From Alistipes sp. (GTDB taxonomy: Bacteria; Bacteroidota; Bacteroidia; Bacteroidales; Rikenellaceae): a stretch of DNA of 18,455 nt. The stretch lies in assembly GCA_017560305.1 (NCBI GenBank), contig JAFYOF010000150.1, positions 1 to 18,455 of the forward strand, read 5' to 3'. A program made the position numbers and the translations under genes. This document shows, piece after piece, positions 1 through 6,944 of the stretch (the stretch's first letter is position 1; the number at the start of each line of letters is the position of its first letter). Below the pieces are notes generated by a model. It was not told where the DNA came from and did no database searches. It saw only the letters and a program-made list of their open reading frames with translations.

Positions 1-14
1 ATTTTTTGAGGGCA

Positions 15-122
15 GCATAAAAAGGTATTTTCTGCGTTACTCTTCTCCTCGAAATGCTCATTTACCTCAAGTAAACTCCGCTTTCTCGGATCCCGTGAGC
101 CTAAAAAATCCTCTTTTTATGC
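15..122. other. Inverted-repeat-bounded element, candidate structured RNA
   Basis: This 108-base element is bounded by a perfect 10-base inverted repeat (15-24 with 113-122, GCATAAAAAG). Inside, 56-60 pairs with 96-100 and encloses two further hairpins, 61-65 with 71-75 and 77-80 with 87-90. Together they give a nested, branched fold. In the minus-strand version the hairpin loops are purine-rich (TTGAG, AGAAAG), which mildly favours transcription in that direction. No TAnnTTTG promoter or U-run terminator was found beside it on either strand. The minus strand also has one open frame with no ATG across the element. It could be a small RNA, a miniature mobile or repeat element, or the remnant of a gene. 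The folding is seen; the function is not known. Confidence 0.45.
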
Positions 123-124
123 AA

Positions 125-139
125 CCCACGGGGCGTGGG
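125..139. repeat. GC-rich hairpin next to the 15-122 element
   Basis: CCCACG (125-130) and CGTGGG (134-139) form a 6-bp stem around GGG, two bases after the 15-122 element. No T-run follows on either side, so it is not a typical intrinsic terminator. Nothing recognisable lies between it and position 197. Confidence 0.4.
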
Positions 140-197
140 GGAGTGATTGTGGATGCAGTTCACCTCGGTTTTCTTTCGTGACAAGGTAAATGGAGAA

Positions 198-262
198 CGG
201 GCGTTACGCCCGTATCTTCGGTGGCGTAGCGCTTTGCGCTACCCCCCCCGCCACCGAAGATA
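198..262. repeat. Double palindrome with a long C-bulged hairpin
   Basis: Two adjacent inverted repeats are visible. CGGGCG-TTA-CGCCCG occupies 198-212. It is followed by a larger hairpin in which 213-225 pairs with 250-262 and 226-232 pairs with 236-242 around a TTT loop. The two stem sections are continuous on the left strand, but seven extra C residues (243-249) bulge out on the right, inside a run of eight C. No coding potential is evident. It resembles REP-like intergenic palindromes or a protein-binding or RNA-end structure. Whether it recurs elsewhere in the genome cannot be seen here. Confidence 0.5.
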
Positions 263-318
263 TATTTTCATTCCAATAACTTTATTTTACAAATAATCTC
301 TCGCATCAAAGAAAATAT

Positions 319-341
319 AAAACACCCGCAACGGGTGTTTT
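319..341. terminator. Probable intrinsic terminator, possibly bidirectional
   Basis: AAAACACCCG (319-328) and CGGGTGTTTT (332-341) form a perfect 10-bp stem around a CAA loop. T residues end the right arm, and on the opposite strand the left arm likewise gives a T-run. No gene is seen upstream in the window, so it may end a transcript entering from the left or one from the 15-122 element. Its right arm also holds the TTTG of the next promoter. Confidence 0.6.
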
Positions 342-369
342 GTGGTCTTCATATAATTTTTTATCTTTG
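339..369 (+). promoter_or_regulatory. Bacteroidetes-type promoter for the flavin reductase gene
   Basis: TTTG (339-342) is followed after 19 bases by TATCTTTG (362-369). This matches the Bacteroidetes sigma consensus of TTTG near -33 and TAnnTTTG near -7. Transcription would begin around 373, leaving about 19 bases before the ATG at 392. The -33 element lies inside the right arm of the preceding terminator hairpin. Confidence 0.75.
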
Positions 370-391
370 AGCAATCAAAACCATTACCACT

Positions 392-970
392 ATGAAACAG
401 AGTTGGAAACCAGGAACAATGATATACCCCGTGCCCGCCGTGCTGGTGAGCGTGGGCGAGAATGAGCAGGAGTATAACCTCTTCACCGTGGCGTGGACTG
501 GCACGGTATGCACCTCGCCGCCGATGTGCTACATCTCGGTGCGCCCCGAGCGTCACTCTTACGACATCCTCAGGCGCACGGGCGAGTTTGTCATCAACCT
601 CACCACGGGACGCCTTGCGCGCGCTACCGACTGGTGTGGTGTAAGGTCGGGCAGGGACTACGACAAGTTCAGGGAGATGGGGCTCACGCCCGTGATGGCG
701 GAGCAGGTCAAGGCGCCCATTATCGACGAGTCGCCCGTTGCCATCGAGTGCCGTGTGAAGCAGATTATCCCGCTCGGCACGCACGATATGTTCCTTGCCG
801 AGGTGGTCAATGTGCAGGTCGATGAGGAGTTTATCGACGCCGAGAGCGGTAAACTTGACCTCCAGCGCGCCGACCTTATCACCTATTGCCACGGCGAGTA
901 TTTCCACTTGGGCGATGTGATTGGTCATTTCGGCTGGTCGGTAAGAAAGAAACCCAAGAAGAAGCGTTAG
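392..970 (+). CDS. Flavin reductase-like FMN-binding domain protein
   Basis: The 192-residue protein belongs to the flavin reductase/flavoredoxin split-barrel family (DIM6/NTAB type). Members bind FMN and reduce flavins or act as small electron carriers. The start region (PGTMIYPVPAVLVSVG), the following NLFTVAWTGTVCTSPP segment and the SVRPERHSYDILRRTGEFVINL segment are typical of the fold, and the length fits a single-domain cytosolic member. No signal peptide or membrane segment is present. It is a single gene with its own promoter about 20 bases upstream; the next gene differs strongly in base composition. The C-terminus is lysine-rich (KKPKKKR). The family call is firm; the physiological substrate cannot be inferred. 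Confidence 0.88.
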   Translation: MKQSWKPGTMIYPVPAVLVSVGENEQEYNLFTVAWTGTVCTSPPMCYISVRPERHSYDILRRTGEFVINLTTGRLARATDWCGVRSGRDYDKFREMGLTPVMAEQVKAPIIDESPVAIECRVKQIIPLGTHDMFLAEVVNVQVDEEFIDAESGKLDLQRADLITYCHGEYFHLGDVIGHFGWSVRKKPKKKR

Positions 971-1011
971 GGTTAAACTTTTTGATAAATTCGTAATTAT
1001 ATTACTCAATT

Positions 1012-1875
1012 ATGTCAGTGATCGTGGAATTTAGTGTTGAATCGATAAAGAATTTTCTCATAAAAAAAATCGAAGAAAATGCAGTTTTTTTATTCAATGA
1101 GCTGGAATTACAGGTATTTCTTGTGCGAGAACTTGAGAAAGAATTAACTTCCCCCAAATATAGGGTCTACTTGGAATATCAACTTCCTAAAGGTTGGAAT
1201 GAAAAATTCGATAAAGAATATGAAAGATGGGGAACGGAAAAGCCTTGCTTTGATATAGTTATTGAAGAATGTGAGAATGAGAATAAAAAATTTGTTGCCA
1301 TTGAGTTAAAATATAAACTCAAAGAAGTTGAATTGAATCAGGAGGGTAAACTCACGCGATTTGGAGAAAAGTCAAAAAAAAGTGGTATTGCATTAGTGAC
1401 AAATCAAAGTGCAGAAAATGAAGGAAGATATGATTTTTGGAAGGATGTGAAAAGATTGGAAATTTTAAATGAATCGTTCTTAAATGTGATAGGCGGCATT
1501 GCGATAATTGTAACTAATCAAGGAAGTTATAAAAACAACAATCCAAATAATAAATCATCAAAGTTTAATCTTGTTGATAATGAGGAGAAAAGTGGTTTTT
1601 TATATTGGGATTGGACGAATAAAGATAAGAAAAAAGAAGAATGCAAGGAGTTAAATTGCAGAGAAAATTGCCCAAAAACTCCTTGTGGGGAAAAACTTCG
1701 TCCACTACCAAAAGAAATAAAAAAGGAAGAAGTTAGAGATTGGGGCTCTCAGTGGTATCATTATAAAAGACCGAATTTTGAGTTGAAAGAATCTTATACT
1801 GGCAACTGGTATGATATCCAGGAAAAAATGGGACAAGAATTTTATTGTTTTGCTGTTGTGGTTACAAAAAGTTAA
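1012..1875 (+). CDS. Hypothetical protein with PD-(D/E)XK nuclease-like signature
   Basis: This 287-residue protein is not assigned to a named family. Its first half has the layout of PD-(D/E)XK restriction-endonuclease-like proteins: an acidic helix (NELELQVFLVRELEKEL, residues 29-45), Asp81 in PCFDIVI, and the E98-L-K100 strand in VAIELKYK. A helix with YDFWKDVKRLE (140-150) follows, a pattern I associate with this fold in uncharacterised proteins. Cys211, 216, 220 and 225 (C-x4-C-x3-C-x4-C) could bind metal. The gene is visibly much richer in A and T than its neighbours, with many AAA/GAA codons, which suggests horizontal acquisition. It starts 41 bases after the flavin reductase stop and ends at its own terminator. 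No partner methylase, toxin or antitoxin lies beside it. A role in DNA cleavage or defence is inference only. Confidence 0.7.
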   Translation: MSVIVEFSVESIKNFLIKKIEENAVFLFNELELQVFLVRELEKELTSPKYRVYLEYQLPKGWNEKFDKEYERWGTEKPCFDIVIEECENENKKFVAIELKYKLKEVELNQEGKLTRFGEKSKKSGIALVTNQSAENEGRYDFWKDVKRLEILNESFLNVIGGIAIIVTNQGSYKNNNPNNKSSKFNLVDNEEKSGFLYWDWTNKDKKKEECKELNCRENCPKTPCGEKLRPLPKEIKKEEVRDWGSQWYHYKRPNFELKESYTGNWYDIQEKMGQEFYCFAVVVTKS

Positions 1876-1876
1876 G

Positions 1877-1902
1877 GAGTAGTCTATGACTACTCTTTTT
1901 TT
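1877..1902 (+). terminator. Intrinsic terminator after the A+T-rich gene
   Basis: GAGTAGTC (1877-1884) and GACTACTC (1888-1895) form a perfect 8-bp stem with a TAT loop, followed by seven T (1896-1902). It begins one base after the stop codon of the nuclease-like gene and separates it from the polysaccharide export genes. Confidence 0.88.
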
Positions 1903-1957
1903 GTATAGTTGAAAGAGATGTGAGGATGTTGGATAGAGGTAAAAACTGAGAAACGAC

Positions 1958-1988
1958 TATGAAAATCAAACTTTTTTACTTATATTTG
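1958..1988 (+). promoter_or_regulatory. Probable promoter of the polysaccharide export genes
   Basis: TATATTTG (1981-1988) matches the Bacteroidetes TAnnTTTG element exactly. Nineteen bases upstream is TATG (1958-1961), a poor match to TTTG, so the -33 side is weak. Transcription would begin near 1992 and leave an untranslated leader of about 105 bases before the ATG at 2098. Confidence 0.45.
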
Positions 1989-2012
1989 TTCCAATATTTT
2001 GGCTTATTGTGA

Positions 2013-2042
2013 CCTCGGGCGTACGCGTGCGTATGCGTGAGG
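2013..2042 (+). promoter_or_regulatory. Hairpin in the leader of the export operon
   Basis: In the leader before the SLBB gene, 2013-2017 pairs with 2038-2042 and 2019-2025 pairs with 2030-2036 (two G-T pairs, one G-G mismatch) around a CGTG loop. No T-run follows, so it is not a terminator. It could be an RNA-protein site or stabilise the transcript. The rest of the 1903-2097 gap is A+T-rich, with no gene that I can support. Confidence 0.4.
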
Positions 2043-2097
2043 CGCTTAAATGGTTATGAGTCAATGGGTTGAAAAGTAAAATTAAAAAAACAATAAG

Positions 2098-4479
2098 ATG
2101 AAAAGATTAACAATCCTACTTATGTTTGCTGTGATGGCTACGATGGTTTCTGCGCAGAGTCAGCAGGAATTGATTCAGATGTATCGTAACGGCACTTTGA
2201 CGCAGGAGCAGATTAACTCACTGCGCAATCAGCATCAGGCAAGTGGTGATAATGTTAAGCGTACCCGTACGGTTAATATTGAGGCAGCATCAACGGGCAA
2301 CAACCTTTCGGAGGTAAAGACTGACCTCACTCATATGGCGGCAGACCCACAGGCGGGTTACCGCGAGGAGTTGCGCACCGACATCGACAATGTGGCGGCT
2401 ACATCTACCACTCGTCGCATCTTCGGTCACGACCTCTTCCGCAGCCGCAGACTTACCTTCGAGCCAAACTTGAAGATTGCAACCCCAAATAACTATGTGC
2501 TCGGTCCTGGCGATGAGGTCATCATCGACATCTGGGGCGATGCGCAGGTGGCGTTGAGCCAGACAATCTCATCGGAGGGCAGAATCAGCATCAATGGCGT
2601 TGGCCCAGTGTTCCTGTCGGGTCTTACTATCGAGGAGGCGAGTGCTCGTCTGCGCCGCTCGTTGGCGACAATCTACGAGGGCCTGAACGATGGCACTGTG
2701 AAGATGAAGCTCTCGCTGGGCAGCATCCGCAGCATTCAGGTGAACCTCACAGGCGAGGTCGGCTCGGCTGGTACATATACGCTTCCTTCGTTGGCAACGC
2801 TGTTCCACGCGCTGCACATCGCGGGTGGTGTGAACAACTTGGGTACTATGCGTGCAATTCAGGTATATCGTGGTGGCAAGCTCCTCTCGGAGATTGATGT
2901 CTATGACTACATCCTCAATGGCAAGACCGAGCGTGATATCGCATTGCGCGAGGGTGACCTGATTACCGTGCCAGCCTACAGCAAGCTGGTTGAGATTTCG
3001 GGTCAGGTGAAGCGCCCAATGTTCTACGAGATGAAGTCGGGCGAGACCATTGCCGACCTTATCAAGTTCGCTGGCGAGTTCACAAACGAGGCTAACCGCG
3101 AGGTGATTAACCTCACACGCCGTCAGGGTGGCGAGTTCTCATCGTTCACTATCGACAGCGCAAACTTCGATTCATTCGAGTTGGAGGATGGTGATGTGTT
3201 GACAGTGTCGGGCAGTATCGACCGCTACGAGAACCGTGTTGAGATCAAGGGCGCGGTTTACCGTGACGGCTACTATGCTATCGACGATAAGGTGAAGACC
3301 GTGAAGCAGCTCATCGAGCGTGCCGATGGTCTGCGCGAGGATGCTTTTATGGCTCGTGCGATGCTCTACCGCGAGAAGCCAGACTGGACTATGGAGGTGC
3401 AGGCGGTTGACTTGGCGGCGTTGATGTCGGGCGCTGCGGCAGACATCGAGTTGCGTCCAAACGATATGCTGGTAATCTCTTCAATTACTCAGATGCAGGA
3501 GGAGTACAATGTGACTATTTTCGGCGCGGTGAAGAGCCCAGACACATATCCTTATGCCGAGGGTATGACCGTTGAGGATTTGGTTGTTTCGGCAAATGGT
3601 CTGCTGGAGTCGGCTTCTACGGCAAATGTGACCGTTACACGCCGTATGAAGGACCCAAAGAGTTTGCAGGTTAGCGACCAGTTGTTCGAGATTTTCACAA
3701 TCGACTTGAAGGACGGTCTGGTTGTGGGTGGCGACAAGGAGTTCGTGCTCCAGCCATTCGATCAGGTCTATGTACGCCGTTCACCAGTATATGTGACCCA
3801 GAGCACAATCGCTGTGCGTGGCGAGGTTGCCTTCGAGGGTAACTACCCATTGACACACCGCAATATGCGCCTCTCGGAGATTATTCAGGCGGCTGGTGGC
3901 GTGACCCCAGGTGCTTACCTTGAGGGTGCTTACCTCTTGCGCCGTATGACCAACGAGGAGGAGATGCAGGCACGCGCACTGCGCCAGATGGTGCTTGATC
4001 AGGCGCGTCGCTCGCAGCGTGATGAGACAATGACGCTGGAGGGTATCTCGCTTCAGAATGTCTATCCGGTGGGTATCCGTTTGGATGAGGCGATGAAGAA
4101 TCCAGGCTCGGATGCTGACATCGTGTTGCGTGACGATGATATTATCTTCATCCCACAGTACAATGGTACAACCCGTGTGATGGGTGCGGTGCTCTATCCA
4201 AACACCGTGACCTACAAGGATGGCAAGAGCGTGAAGTATTATGTGAAGAATGCTGGTGGCTACGACAACACAGCCCGCAAGAAGCGCTCGTTTGTAATCC
4301 ATATGAACGGAACAGTAGAGTCGGGCTTGCGCGCTGAGGTGTTGCCAGGCTCAATCATCATCGTTCCATCGAAGCCATACAAGGATCGCAGTTTTGATTG
4401 GGGAGATATCGCACAGACTATCTCAAGCACAGCATCTACTGCGGCGGTAATCATCGCAGCATTGAATATGGCTAAATAA
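2098..4479 (+). CDS. SLBB-domain polysaccharide export protein, Wza-like
   Basis: The 793-residue protein starts with a signal peptide (MKRLTILLMFAVMATMVSAQ, cleavage likely after VSA; no lipobox Cys). The polysaccharide export domain follows (NNYVLGPGDEVIIDIWGDAQ through the GVGPVFLSGLTIEEASARL segment), then about six SLBB-type repeats, with starts such as VNLTGEVGSAGTY, VEISGQVKRPMFY, VEIKGAVYRDGYY, VTIFGAVKSPDTY, IAVRGEVAFEGNY and RVMGAVLYPNTV. A hydrophobic C-terminal segment (STASTAAVIIAALNMA) could anchor it. In this family the protein forms a periplasmic/outer-membrane conduit for capsule or exopolysaccharide. The adjacent Wzz-like gene, 11 bases downstream, supports this. Proline codons are mostly CCA, unlike the CCC/CCG of the upstream flavin reductase gene. 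The multi-SLBB length of about 800 residues is usual in Bacteroidetes. Confidence 0.93.
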   Translation: MKRLTILLMFAVMATMVSAQSQQELIQMYRNGTLTQEQINSLRNQHQASGDNVKRTRTVNIEAASTGNNLSEVKTDLTHMAADPQAGYREELRTDIDNVAATSTTRRIFGHDLFRSRRLTFEPNLKIATPNNYVLGPGDEVIIDIWGDAQVALSQTISSEGRISINGVGPVFLSGLTIEEASARLRRSLATIYEGLNDGTVKMKLSLGSIRSIQVNLTGEVGSAGTYTLPSLATLFHALHIAGGVNNLGTMRAIQVYRGGKLLSEIDVYDYILNGKTERDIALREGDLITVPAYSKLVEISGQVKRPMFYEMKSGETIADLIKFAGEFTNEANREVINLTRRQGGEFSSFTIDSANFDSFELEDGDVLTVSGSIDRYENRVEIKGAVYRDGYYAIDDKVKTVKQLIERADGLREDAFMARAMLYREKPDWTMEVQAVDLAALMSGAAADIELRPNDMLVISSITQMQEEYNVTIFGAVKSPDTYPYAEGMTVEDLVVSANGLLESASTANVTVTRRMKDPKSLQVSDQLFEIFTIDLKDGLVVGGDKEFVLQPFDQVYVRRSPVYVTQSTIAVRGEVAFEGNYPLTHRNMRLSEIIQAAGGVTPGAYLEGAYLLRRMTNEEEMQARALRQMVLDQARRSQRDETMTLEGISLQNVYPVGIRLDEAMKNPGSDADIVLRDDDIIFIPQYNGTTRVMGAVLYPNTVTYKDGKSVKYYVKNAGGYDNTARKKRSFVIHMNGTVESGLRAEVLPGSIIIVPSKPYKDRSFDWGDIAQTISSTASTAAVIIAALNMAK

Positions 4480-4490
4480 AACCGAAAAGT

Positions 4491-5648
4491 ATGAATCAGA
4501 TTCAGAATAATATGCCCGTTGAGGAGCAGGAGATTGATATCGTAGAACTCATTCAGAAGATTTGGCACAACCGAGGCCTTATCATCAAGAGCACTATCCT
4601 CTTTATGGTGCTCGGTGTGGTGGTGGCGCTGGTGAGCCCTAAGGTCTATACGGCATCGTGCGATGTGGTGCCACAGACCTCAAACGACAGCGGTAGTTCC
4701 AAGATGTCGTCGCTGGCGAAGCTGGCGGGTATCGACTTGGGTCAGGATCAGGGTGGCAAGACCCTCTCGCCCTATGTCTACGAGAATATTATGGCGAGCA
4801 CCAAGTTCCGCAAGGAGTTGATGCAGACCAAAATCAAGTTCAGCGACGCTGACCGCCCAGTGAGCTTCTTCGAGTACTACACAAGCGAGGAGTTCAACCA
4901 GCCAACCGTAATTGACTATGTGATGAAGTACACCATCGGTCTGCCTGGCGTGATTATGGGCGCTATCCGTGGCGAGCAGCCAGAGCCCGACTACAGCTCT
5001 ATGGGCGAGGGCGATAAGATTGAGACCATTACAAAGGATGAGTATAAGGCTTTGTCGGTCTTGGGTGAGGCGGTTGCTATCACTCTTGATGACAAGAAGG
5101 GTTATGTGACCATCTCAACACGAATGCCCGAGGCGATGGCGGCGGCGCAGCTTGCGCAGGCAACCGTAGATTTGCTTCAGGAGTATATCACCGTGTTTAA
5201 GGTCGAGAAGGTGCAGTCGAATCTCAATTTCGTGCAGAGCCGCTATGACGAGGTGAAGGCAGAGTTTGAGGATGTTCAGGCTCGCCGTGCCCGCTACCGC
5301 GATGCCAACCACAACACCATCAAGAATCAGGCTCGCATCGAGCAGGAGCGCCTGGAGGCGGAGTATCAGCTGGCGATGAATGTCTACGGCGAACTTGCTA
5401 TGCAGCTCGAGCAGGCGAAGATCAAGGTGAAGGAGACAATGCCAATCCTTACAATCATCAAGCCCGTGACCGTGCCATACAAGAAGAGCGAGCCAAAGCG
5501 CGCGATGATTCTTGCGGCCTTCACATTCCTGGGCGTTGTTGTAGGTATGGGCTGTGTGCTTTTGTTGCCTGTGGCTGGCGAGATTTTCGAGTCTGAGCGC
5601 CTGAAGTCCTTTGTCAAGGAGTTGCCCAAGAAGCAGACCGACGCATAG
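4491..5648 (+). CDS. Wzz-type polysaccharide chain-length determinant
   Basis: This 385-residue inner-membrane protein has the Wzz layout: a short cytosolic N-terminus (EIDIVELIQKIWHNRG), a membrane segment at about 30-49, a long periplasmic part with a probable coiled coil (the run around VQSRYDEVKAEFEDVQARRA and the following Gln/Glu-rich helix), a Pro-containing stretch (VPYKKSEPKR) and a second membrane segment at about 339-360. Wzz proteins set the length of exported polysaccharide and pair with Wza-type export proteins. No C-terminal tyrosine-kinase domain is present, so it is a Wzz-only form. It is probably co-transcribed with the export gene. The polymerase, flippase and glycosyltransferases of the locus are not in this window. 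Confidence 0.9.
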   Translation: MNQIQNNMPVEEQEIDIVELIQKIWHNRGLIIKSTILFMVLGVVVALVSPKVYTASCDVVPQTSNDSGSSKMSSLAKLAGIDLGQDQGGKTLSPYVYENIMASTKFRKELMQTKIKFSDADRPVSFFEYYTSEEFNQPTVIDYVMKYTIGLPGVIMGAIRGEQPEPDYSSMGEGDKIETITKDEYKALSVLGEAVAITLDDKKGYVTISTRMPEAMAAAQLAQATVDLLQEYITVFKVEKVQSNLNFVQSRYDEVKAEFEDVQARRARYRDANHNTIKNQARIEQERLEAEYQLAMNVYGELAMQLEQAKIKVKETMPILTIIKPVTVPYKKSEPKRAMILAAFTFLGVVVGMGCVLLLPVAGEIFESERLKSFVKELPKKQTDA

Positions 5649-5689
5649 CGTGGCTGCCGAGGGGTAGGATTTACTAAACCGAACAGATT

Positions 5690-6889
5690 ATGCCAAATAT
5701 TTCAGAGCGGGCAGTCAATATGCCCGCTTCTCCTATACGCAAACTTGTTCCTATGGCCGACGCAGCGCGTCAGCGAGGAGTCAAGATATACCATCTCAAC
5801 ATCGGTCAGCCCGACCTGCCCACACCGCAGGAGGGACTCGATGCACTCAAGAAGATTGACCGCAAATTGTTGGAGTACAGCCCCAGCGATGGCTTCCTTT
5901 CGTTGCGTGAGAAGCTGGTGGGCTACTACGACCAGTACCAGATTAAACTCTCGCCCGAGGATATCATCATCACCACGGGTGGCTCCGAGGCGGTGCTCTT
6001 CGCCTTTATGTCGTGCCTCAATCCGGGTGACGAGATTATCATCCCCGAGCCGGCCTACGCCAACTATATGGCATTTGCAATCTCGGCGGGAGCGACAATC
6101 CGCACAGTCTCTACCTCTATCGAGGAGGGCTTTGCACTGCCCAAGGTAGAGCAGTTTGAGGAACTTATCAACGAGCGCACGCGAGGCATTCTCATCTGCA
6201 ATCCCAACAACCCTACGGGCTATCTCTATACCCGCAAGGAGATGAACCGCATCCGCGACTTGGTGAAGAAGTACGACCTGTTCCTCTTCTCCGATGAGGT
6301 CTACCGTGAGTATATTTACACGGGCTCGCCCTACATCTCGGCGTGCCACCTGGAGGGAATTGAGGAGAATGTAGTGCTGATTGACTCGGTGTCGAAGCGT
6401 TACTCGGAGTGCGGCATCCGCATCGGTGCGCTCATCACGAAGAACCACACGCTGCGCAATGCGGTGATGAAGTTCTGTCAGGCGCGCCTGAGTCCGCCGC
6501 TCATCGGTCAGATTGTAGCCGAGGCGTCGATGGATGCGTCGCGAGCATATATGATTCACACCTACGAGGAGTATATCGAGCGCCGCAACTGCTTGGTGGA
6601 TGGACTGAACAAGATTCCTGGCGTCTACTCGCCAATCCCTATGGGTGCGTTCTACACCGTTGCGCGACTGCCGATTGATGACTGCGACAAGTTCTGCGCG
6701 TGGTGCTTGGAGGAGTTTGAGTATGAGGGCGAGACCGTTATGCTTGCCCCCGCATCGGGTTTCTACACCGACCCCAACAAGGGTCGCAACGAGGTGCGTA
6801 TTGCCTATGTACTCAACAAGGAGGACTTGCGAAGGGCTTTGTTCGTGTTAGGCAAGGCGCTTGAAGCCTACCCGGGAAGGACATTATAA
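5690..6889 (+). CDS. PLP-dependent class I/II aminotransferase
   Basis: The 399-residue protein is a fold-type I aminotransferase of the aspartate/aromatic group. NPNNPTG (171-177), Asp202 in FSDEVYREY, the PLP lysine Lys236 in SVSKRYSECGIRIG and the C-terminal arginine in NEVRIAYVL are all visible, so it should be active and cytosolic. LNIGQPDLPTPQ near the N-terminus is also typical. It probably transfers amino groups between an amino acid and a 2-oxo acid; the exact substrate cannot be read from the sequence. It begins 41 bases after the Wzz gene and may share its transcript, but a role in polysaccharide synthesis is not evident because it lacks the features of sugar aminotransferases (DegT family). 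A second, more distant aminotransferase sits in the aromatic operon at 13223-14401. Confidence 0.92.
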   Translation: MPNISERAVNMPASPIRKLVPMADAARQRGVKIYHLNIGQPDLPTPQEGLDALKKIDRKLLEYSPSDGFLSLREKLVGYYDQYQIKLSPEDIIITTGGSEAVLFAFMSCLNPGDEIIIPEPAYANYMAFAISAGATIRTVSTSIEEGFALPKVEQFEELINERTRGILICNPNNPTGYLYTRKEMNRIRDLVKKYDLFLFSDEVYREYIYTGSPYISACHLEGIEENVVLIDSVSKRYSECGIRIGALITKNHTLRNAVMKFCQARLSPPLIGQIVAEASMDASRAYMIHTYEEYIERRNCLVDGLNKIPGVYSPIPMGAFYTVARLPIDDCDKFCAWCLEEFEYEGETVMLAPASGFYTDPNKGRNEVRIAYVLNKEDLRRALFVLGKALEAYPGRTL

Positions 6890-6895
6890 AAGTAA

Positions 6896-6921
6896 AGAGG
6901 CTGCCCAAACGGACAGCCTCT
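6896..6921. terminator. Hairpin between convergent genes, likely bidirectional terminator
   Basis: AGAGGCTG (6896-6903) pairs with CAGCCTCT (6914-6921), extended by CC/GG with one bulged A. It lies between the stops of the aminotransferase (+) and the beta-barrel gene (-). T-runs are modest on both sides (GTTGTTG on +, TTTACTTTT on -), so efficiency is uncertain. Confidence 0.65.
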
Positions 6922-6944
6922 GTTGTTGTATGTAGCCCCTTCGT

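Noticed and set aside
1012..1875. Insertion sequence or integrated element around the A+T-rich gene
   Set aside because: No transposase or integrase motifs, terminal inverted repeats or flanking direct repeats were seen. Only the base composition suggests transfer.
1959..2012. A 17-codon frame (MKIKLFYLYLFQYFGLL) before the SLBB gene, possible leader peptide
   Set aside because: It overlaps the predicted TATATTTG promoter element, so it would lie mostly upstream of the transcript start. No terminator/antiterminator pair follows, and its aromatic content looks like a by-product of A+T-rich DNA.
5702..6559. Long open frame antisense to the aminotransferase at 5690-6889
   Set aside because: The + strand protein has all catalytic motifs of its family. 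The antisense product has no recognisable domain and an odd Arg/Leu/Val composition typical of shadow frames in GC-rich genes.
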